DNA from: Pollenia angustigena
Lineage: Eukaryota; Arthropoda; Insecta; Diptera; Polleniidae
Assembly (NCBI GenBank): GCA_930367215.1
Contig: OV884057.1
Span: 198,141,621-198,205,620 of the forward strand
Length of the DNA: 64,000 nucleotides
Direction of reading: 5' to 3'
The notes under the pieces are model-generated. The model ran no database searches. It worked only from the letters and a program-made list of their open reading frames with translations, and was not told where the DNA came from. A program made the position numbers and the translations under genes. This document shows, piece by piece, positions 57,935 through 64,000 of this stretch (the first letter of the stretch is position 1; the number at the start of each line of letters is the position of its first letter).

Positions 57935-58385
57935 GTACTCAAATAACGGTAATTTTGAAATGTCTCGAAAACTGTTCTACTCTTGACAATTCTGAATTCA
58001 TATTCGGATTCAGCGGATTTAACATGAAGATTAGCTGTCAGATTCATTTGGTTAGAACTTTGTTGAAATATTGTCACGTAGTGTTATTTAGGAAATTTTT
58101 GTAATTTCTTTTTATTATGACAATAATGGTATGGTTCAATTATGTATGGAACAAAATATCGGCCAAATGGCCGCCGCTTCTTCGGTGGCACACCCCCATC
58201 CGATGTTCGAAATTTTCGATGACGCTGAGGCATAAATATAAATAACGGTTAATTTAAAATATCTCGAAAACTGTTCTACTTTTGACAATTCTTACTTCAT
58301 ATTCGGCTTCAGCGGACTTTTACATAAGAATAAGTTGTCATATACATTTGGTCAAAAAACTGTCACGTAGTTTAATTTATATTTA
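57935..58385 (+). repeat. Diverged direct duplication of about 150 bp
   Basis: 57935-58085 and 58230-58385 share AAATAACGG, TCTCGAAAACTGTTCTAC, TTTGACAATTC, TTCATATTCGG, TTCAGCGGA and GTCACGTAG in the same order. Confidence 0.75.
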
Positions 58386-58556
58386 TTCACAAGAAATTAA
58401 AGTTTCTTACCAGCGAATTCACTTCACGTTACATGTAGTTTTTCTTTCTTTTTTACATTTGACTTCACTGCCACTGTTTACATTTAATGAATCAGAAGTA
58501 AATGCAACAGTTTGTTTTTGTCCAATGTAAAATGAAAAAGTCGAAGAAAAAGCCGT

Positions 58557-59320
58557 TTTTATACCCTCCACCACAATTAGTTGTGAAGAGGGTATATTAA
58601 GTTTGTCATTCCGTGTGAAACTTTTTTATTATTCATCTCAGACCCCATAAAGTATATATATTCTGGCTCCTTGAGTAATTCTAAGTCGATTTAGCCATGT
58701 CCGTCTGTCTGTCCGTCTGTCCGTCTGTTGAAAACACGCTCACTTTCGAACAACTCAAAAGAAATTAACAAACTTGGTGCCAAATTGCTTGTAGTTATCC
58801 TAAGCAGTTTGGGATTAAAATCCAGCAAAATCGGCTCAGTAGGACCAAAGCTATGAATCAAAATGTGGAACCACCACCTAAAAAAATTGATAATTTTGTT
58901 ACAAAAAATAACATAAATGCTGGAACAAGGCACGGAATGAGATAAGATTTTGCAAAAATTTGTTTTATTTGACTGGAAATCACGCTGTTAAATTTCGTGA
59001 ATATGCGTCCATAATTTACCCTAAGCCCCATATAAACACTACTCCCGGAAAACAGTTTAGTACGCCTAAAACCGTAAAAAATAACGCTAGCGTAACAAAA
59101 TTTGGTACGTCACAGTTTTATAGGACTATAAATGATACTGTGAAATTTCGTGTTGATCGGTCTATAATTTACCATAGGCCCCATATAAACCCTACTGCCG
59201 GAAAACAGTTTAGTCGCCTAAAACATAACATTATACAGCTATTACTCCTTAAACATTCGAACTGTCGGTGGAGGGTATCAAAGATTCGGCACAGCCGAAT
59301 ATACCACTCTAACTTGTTTT
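58557..59320 (+). mobile_element. DINE/Helitron-like repeat, family H1 (copy C)
   Basis: 764 bp. TTTTTATACCCTCCACCACA at the left. At the right, GTCGGTGGAGGGTATC, hairpin ATTCGGCACAGCCGAAT, then CTCTAACTTGTTTT. Only about two central units remain (about 58975-59215), so it is the shortest complete copy. The 140-codon frame at 58960-59382 arises from the tandem units. Confidence 0.8.
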
Positions 59321-59950
59321 ATTTTGACTTTAGTTTTTTAAACACTAATCATGGGCTGGGCAAAACAAAATTGTATTACTAACATGAGATTCATATAAAA
59401 GTTATTTATGCCAAATGTTATCTAGACAAGTGATCGAAAGTAAACCGAACATTATTTAGCGTACGGTACATACACACACGCTCAGAAACTATAAAAATTG
59501 TTTTGGTGTTGTTGTATTATTACACAACCCCTTACTCCTACCCCCAACCGATCACGAGAGTAACAAACATTATGTAGTGTTCTGTTTTTCGTTTCAAAAT
59601 AGTACAATTGTAGTGGTTCTGTAGACATATATTTTTTTAATGTTCTGTACTATTTTTTCACATTGATGTTGGAATGAGCAAACTAAAAGTTTTAGCAACA
59701 ATAATGTGCTAAACTGAACACAACAAAGTTTGTGGTACTTTACAAAAAAACAGAGCGCAATGAAATGATCTCATCTTTATGTTGTGTTGGATAAGTAAAG
59801 TATTTTTATTGTATCCCAAGATCACAAACAAAAAAAAAAGTTGTTTTAAGGTATTTACTACACCAAAACTATCAGCGTTTGTGTTTTGCATAAATCTACC
59901 TTACGAAACGCTTAGGAACAGTATACATATAATATTAATTTTCGAGCTCT
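59321..59950. other. No gene; small hAT MITE relic near its end
   Basis: 59870-59945 resembles the interior and right end of the 104-bp hAT MITE (39136-39239). The rest is unrecognised. Confidence 0.4.
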
Positions 59951-59953
59951 GCA

Positions 59954-60193
59954 CCCGTATTCCCGTATTCGCTTAGCTAAAGCTAAATCTCTATCGCTAA
60001 AATTTCTTAGAGAATACAAAATTTAAAAATTTTATTGATGACAATAAAAGCTAAAATTGCGGTGAATTAAATTGTTATGGCATTGCCAAATTCAGCAATG
60101 CATGTTACAGTACTGCATTCGTAGCCAAAAATCGCAAAAACCGTATAGATTTTTAGCGATAGAGATTTAGCTTAAGCGAATTACAGAATACGG
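59954..60193. repeat. Inverted-repeat MITE of about 240 bp
   Basis: Left CCGTATTCCCGTATTCGCTT through AATCTCTATCGCTAAAA and right ATTTTTAGCGATAGAGATTT to GAATACGG pair over about 45 bp with a small length difference. Confidence 0.75.
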
Positions 60194-60446
60194 CCACTGA
60201 TCTAGATATCTTAATCTTTTTCGACTTCAATTTTTTTAAGGCTACTGGTCATCTCTCTATAATTTTAACAGTATCAGTAACTGTACACTCTTAGAAAGTT
60301 GTGTAAATGTTGTGTTGTGGAGTATCATAGGGTCGGGATTGACTTTTTTTTTTTTTTTGTTTAATTTGAATATTTTTAACCAAAAACTTAAATTTTTTTT
60401 TAAAATGGATATTTGTAAAGAGAAAAATAAATAATTTTTTCCAATA

Positions 60447-60632
60447 CACTGAAAGAATTTTCTTCGCAATACTAACGAATTTTGACATTAATCCCATGAA
60501 AAATTGCATTATAAAGGAACCTATGCAACGCTTCGTTGGATCAATGAAACCTGTTTCATTAAAAGGACTTAATGAAACATTACATCAGACCATGAATATT
60601 ATTCATTGGATTAATACTTTCAATAAAGTAAA

Positions 60633-60663
<31 letters not shown>

Positions 60664-61384
60664 CTTTTTTTTCTTTTTTCTTATTTTATTTTACTTTATT
60701 TTATTTTATTTTTTATTTTTTTTCTGTCTCTGGTGGGATTCGAACATGCAACCTCGGTGCTGATAGACTAGCTCACTACCAGCTAGTCTACAGGGGCAGT
60801 GTAGTTTTTGTATGAAAAAACTATGTTTTGTTCTCAATTAAGAGCGTAAATATGAGATTAAATTGTCCATAATAACAATAACAACGTTGATTGAAAGTGA
60901 ATTGAAAGTTTTTGTTTCATTACTATAATGACATTTTTATTGTCATAATGAAAATTTAAATTTATGAAGGCAATTATTGAAATATGTTGCTTTTATAAAA
61001 AAAATTTTTGATTTCATAAATTTAATGGCATACATGTAACATTAGATGTATGAAATTATTAAATCTTACATTTTTTAAATAACAATTAAACATTTTTTTA
61101 AGGAAACTATAATTTTGTATTAATTTATGAATATGAATTTATGTTTGTTTATTGATTTTTTGTGTTCCCAATTAAAATTTTTTGTTTTACTTAGACAAAC
61201 TTAAGTTTTCATATATCCAATGAAAATTTTTAACGTAATTACGAAATCTAATGAAGCGATTTTAACGAAAATACTTCATCAAACCTATGAAATTCCATTT
61301 AGACAATGAAAATTTTCATTTACCCAAGGAAAACTTTTTTATGAAAATGATTCATTAAATATATGAAGCATTTTTCTTTCAGTG
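60447..61384. mobile_element. TA-flanked MITE (938 bp) with a SINE inside
   Basis: Ends CACTGAAAGAA and TTCTTTCAGTG, with TA at 60445-60446 and 61385-61386. Subterminal regions repeat AATGAAAC/TTCATT words in both orientations. Tc1/mariner-type by its TA duplication. Contains SINE copy 3. Confidence 0.7.
60727..60802 (-). mobile_element. tRNA-derived SINE (copy 3, head only)
   Basis: On the minus strand: CCCCTGTAGACTAGCTGGTAG, TGAGCTAGTCTATCAGCACC, GAGGTTGCATGTTCGAATCC, CACCAGAGAC, then an A-rich tail. B-box core TTCGAATCC at 60736-60744. It lacks the body of copies 1 and 2. Confidence 0.72.
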
Positions 61385-61386
61385 TA

Positions 61387-62580
61387 GATATGTGTAACCA
61401 AAAAATTACTTAGGTTATCAATAACCAAAAATAAATAAATTTTACTTTAATTGGTTCCTTGAAGGAAATGTCACTAGTGAATATATACTGATTCACTATT
61501 GTCACAGTCACCAGTACTAGTGACTTATTATACCCAGGCAATGTTTTTTACAATAGACATTCAACATGTGCGTGTCATTGGAAATCTGCTACTGACGTAA
61601 GTACTACTGACTAGTTAGTTCCTTTGGGAATATATGTAGACATTGGAACCAGAGAATCGCTAGTACATTTTAGTTAAAGTAGTCTACACTTTTTGTAAGA
61701 ATACGAAATCATAACAATCTTTTTTTTATTATTTCTTCAACTTTTATAGGAATTGTACTTCTCAGTTGCTATTGATAAAATCTTTTTCGTATTAAAGCCA
61801 AATATAGTGGCAAATGTAATGTAGCGTAGACACTTCGTTGACAATGTCACCAATATAGTCGACAAAACTGGTGACTTAGAGACACTTGCACCCAGGTTTC
61901 CTTCAGGGTTACCACAATCAAAATAAACTATATATAACGATAATGGTTAAAGATTCCCAATTGAAAATAAAGGAATTTTTCTCGTAACCTTTACAAAAAA
62001 TAATAAAAAGAATTATTTTCAGTCAATGAGCTATTTTTTGAATTAAAAACAAAAAAGTCCATATAAAACAGCTATTTTTTAACGTAAACATAAAAGGTCG
62101 AATTTAACTCTTAAAAAAAGAGTTTCATTAAGCCGTCATAAATTAAAACTCATTTCAGGAGTTTGATTTTAACCGACATTTAATTATATTCATTTTTTGT
62201 ACATGGACATCCAAAGCTTGTAGCTGTTCAGATCACTACAATTTTTAAAGCAGTGTTATCTAGTCAGCTTTCACTGCAATTAAACTACTTGTCATTAAAA
62301 AGAAGAAGAAGAATTTTAGGCCGACTATTTTATGACTGCGAAATAAAACTCTCTTTTTAAGAGTTCATCCATACCTACTTTTATTCTTTCGTTGAAAAAT
62401 TATTTTTAACTGTGGAGTTAAGATCGTTTATTCTAGATCTAGAGAACTTTAGGACGAACCTATTGGTATAAGACAGTATAGGTCTCCGCTAACTCTAATA
62501 TGGAGAGTTTTCAAGCTAAAATTATATGGATCACTCTTATTAACGGTTCCTGCAATTTAACCTTAAGTAAAATCTATTCA
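61387..62580. other. No gene seen
   Basis: A/T-rich. CACTAGTGA, CACCAGTACTAGTGAC and ACTACTGACTAGT words cluster at 61465-61625, perhaps subterminal repeats of an unresolved element. Otherwise nothing. Confidence 0.4.
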
Positions 62581-62584
62581 TATA

Positions 62585-62820
62585 CAGGGTGTCTGGTGGC
62601 AAAATTATATTTTTAAATGCGATTATTTCAAAAAGTAATAAACGGTGCGGAGGGAGGTTGGCGCCGTTGGAATTATCGATTGGGCGGATTTGTCAGTCAC
62701 AGTAGTCGAGTGAGCATCGCGCGTTCGCTGAGGAGACATTTTTTAAGGGTAATGATTCTTACGTAATTGCTCGTCGACAATTTTGTTCAAAGTTCATTTT
62801 CACTTAAATAGTCACATCAA
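62585..62820 (+). pseudogene. mariner-type element, N-terminal relic
   Basis: ACAGGGTGTCTGGTGGCAAA at 62585 resembles a mariner-type terminus. About 130 bp downstream one frame reads RAFAEETFFKGNDSYVIARR and QFCSKF (about 62720-62800), a helix-turn-helix N-terminus found in insect IS630/mariner transposases. It stops at once. No other part of the transposon is present. Confidence 0.5.
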
Positions 62821-62841
62821 CAAACAAAACTACCGTTACAC

Positions 62842-63010
62842 AGAAAAAATTATTTTTCCAATTCAAACAAAAAATTTGTAGAATCAAACAATTTTTTGTC
62901 TGAAATTGGTCCTATAAACAAATTCGCATATTCAAACAATTTATTTGCATTTCGTTTATTGAAAAAAAAACACTGATTTTTTCAAACAAATAATTTAACT
63001 GACACAAACA
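62842..63010. repeat. Degraded TA/CACAGAAAAAA MITE end
   Basis: CACAGAAAAAATTATTTTTC after TTA resembles the ends at 1360 and 8474. TCAAACAA words repeat inside. No right end found. Confidence 0.35.
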
Positions 63011-63070
63011 AAAAGTTTACTGAAATTCATATACTAAATTTCAAAATCAAAAAAAAAAGTTTTTGCACAA

Positions 63071-63496
63071 CCCTGCAAATAAAATTGGACCACCTGACCC
63101 ATTTTGATAAAATGGACTACTCCATGGACTAGTCCGATGTAATGCAAGCATGGACCATGCCATTGTTAAAAAGTGTTTGTAGTGAGACGACATGTCTTCG
63201 TTTTTTAACGACATGCTTTCGTGTTTAAACGACTTCAAAACTAATCCTCTTGAGTATACCATGGAGTAGTTTTAAAACTACTCCTTACTGGTCCAAAGGT
63301 GGGTTATATACCATGGAGTAGTTTCAAAACTACTCCTTAGTGGTCCAAAGGTGGGTTATATGGTCCTCTCCTAGGACATCGTAATGTTAAATAGACCAGG
63401 TTTTTTCCATACGTTTGGGTTACTTGTGGACTAGTCCTGGTCCCTTGTGGACTACTCTTTACACGCGTGTTTGGACTGGTCCTATTATTTGCAGGG
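63071..63496. mobile_element. Short DNA element with CCCTGCAAATA ends (copy 2)
   Basis: Ends CCCTGCAAATAAAATTGGAC and GTCCTATTATTTGCAGGG. Close match to 6580-6916 but longer. A 52-bp unit containing the GGAGTAGTTTNAAAACTACT palindrome is tandemly duplicated at 63257-63308 and 63309-63360. No coding capacity. Confidence 0.8.
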
Positions 63497-64000
63497 AAGC
63501 AATGATGCGCACACAAGCAGGCACTGTATTAGAAGATGATGGCACAGAGAGAGAGAGCAGAGCGGCCGGCTGGCTTTGAGACACATTTTTTTGTTGAAAT
63601 AATTTTTGAACGAAGTCTTTTTTTTATACACACAATGTTTTTCGTCATCACTCACTGTTGCTGTATCCTTTCCTTTGCTAATGAAGAAGAAATGTAACCC
63701 AAAAACGGCGACAGACCGACTCGATATGTTTTTCGTCATCATTATATTTTTGTATTTGATGTATTTAACTAAACAGTTTGAAAAAATTTAATACGGGATT
63801 TTGTTTTGTTTTAACCAACTTTGAAACCAACAAAAAATTTATTTTGTTTCTTATAATGTTGTTGTTGTTTCTGTTGTGTAAAAAGAGTGAAACGTTTTTT
63901 ACCTGCTATGTTTTTGTTTTATTTTTTTTTTATTTACTTCAAACCTCTTCATCTTTCTTATTGTTGTACTTTTTTAAAGTGTCCAAAAATAGACTGTGTG
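63497..64000. other. No gene seen
   Basis: A short GA-repeat at 63546-63560, then A/T-rich sequence. No feature supported. Confidence 0.45.

Noticed and set aside
58960..59382. 140-codon frame
   Set aside because: It arises from H1 tandem units and runs past the element end.
63047..63262. 71-codon minus-strand frame
   Set aside because: It lies across the end of a short repeat; the equivalent in copy 1 is not open.

Overview
This window looks like intergenic or heterochromatic nuclear DNA of a higher fly (Diptera, probably a calyptrate/muscoid lineage). The reasons are strong A+T richness, no bacterial-style gene packing, no host exon that I can recognise, and a dense mosaic of insect transposon families: gypsy-like LTR, Jockey-like and RTE-like LINEs, a Penelope-like element, mariner/Tc1, hAT, PIF/Harbinger-type MITEs, tRNA-derived SINEs and DINE/Helitron-like repeats. 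The species cannot be fixed from the sequence. Nearly all open reading frames are short, chance products of A/T-rich repeats or degraded transposon proteins. No tRNA, rRNA or CRISPR gene of the host was found.

Layout. 0.2-4.1 kb: an internally deleted LTR retrotransposon with a 4-bp target duplication, a broken gag and a protease fragment, carrying a TA-flanked MITE. 5.4-6.9 kb: a 1-kb hAT MITE and a short CCCTGC-ended repeat. 8.5-10.8 kb: a three-level nest (Tc1-type MITE, then foldback, then hAT MITE). 11.0-12.1 kb: a MITE with internal tandem repeats. 12.9-16.1 kb: an outer inverted-repeat element split by a hAT transposon, which itself holds a tRNA-SINE, a decayed hAT transposase and a 5'-truncated LINE reverse transcriptase. 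17.3-18.9 kb: a DINE-like element with about 152-bp tandem repeats. 19.6-24.5 kb: a large symmetrical region with inverted 130-bp arrays, a hAT element, a foldback and three hairpins. 26.4-33.1 kb: deleted mariner copies, an RTE-like remnant and MITEs. 33.9-35.6 kb: a DINE-like repeat split by a foldback. 38.5-41.0 kb: a second hAT-1 copy with a 104-bp hAT MITE inside, a SINE and a DINE-like copy. 43.7-45.2 kb and 46.3-48.2 kb: hAT elements with Harbinger-type MITEs inside. 48.3-49.8 kb: Penelope-like GIY-YIG remnant on the minus strand. 54.7-56.7 kb: a Jockey-like reverse transcriptase cut by a mariner MITE and fused to a second LINE fragment. 57-64 kb: DINE-like copy, MITEs, a third SINE and a mariner N-terminal relic.

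Nothing here works together as an operon or pathway. The useful content is the insertion history: many insertions can be defined to the base by their target-site duplications, by comparison with a related unoccupied copy elsewhere in the window, or by restoration of a reading frame. I did not find a convincing new functional system. The best candidates for undescribed entities are a tRNA-derived SINE family, a MITE family with CA rather than TA target duplications, long near-perfect hairpins, and the symmetrical 19.6-24.5 kb structure. All coordinates were read by eye and boundaries may be off by a few bases where no target duplication is given.
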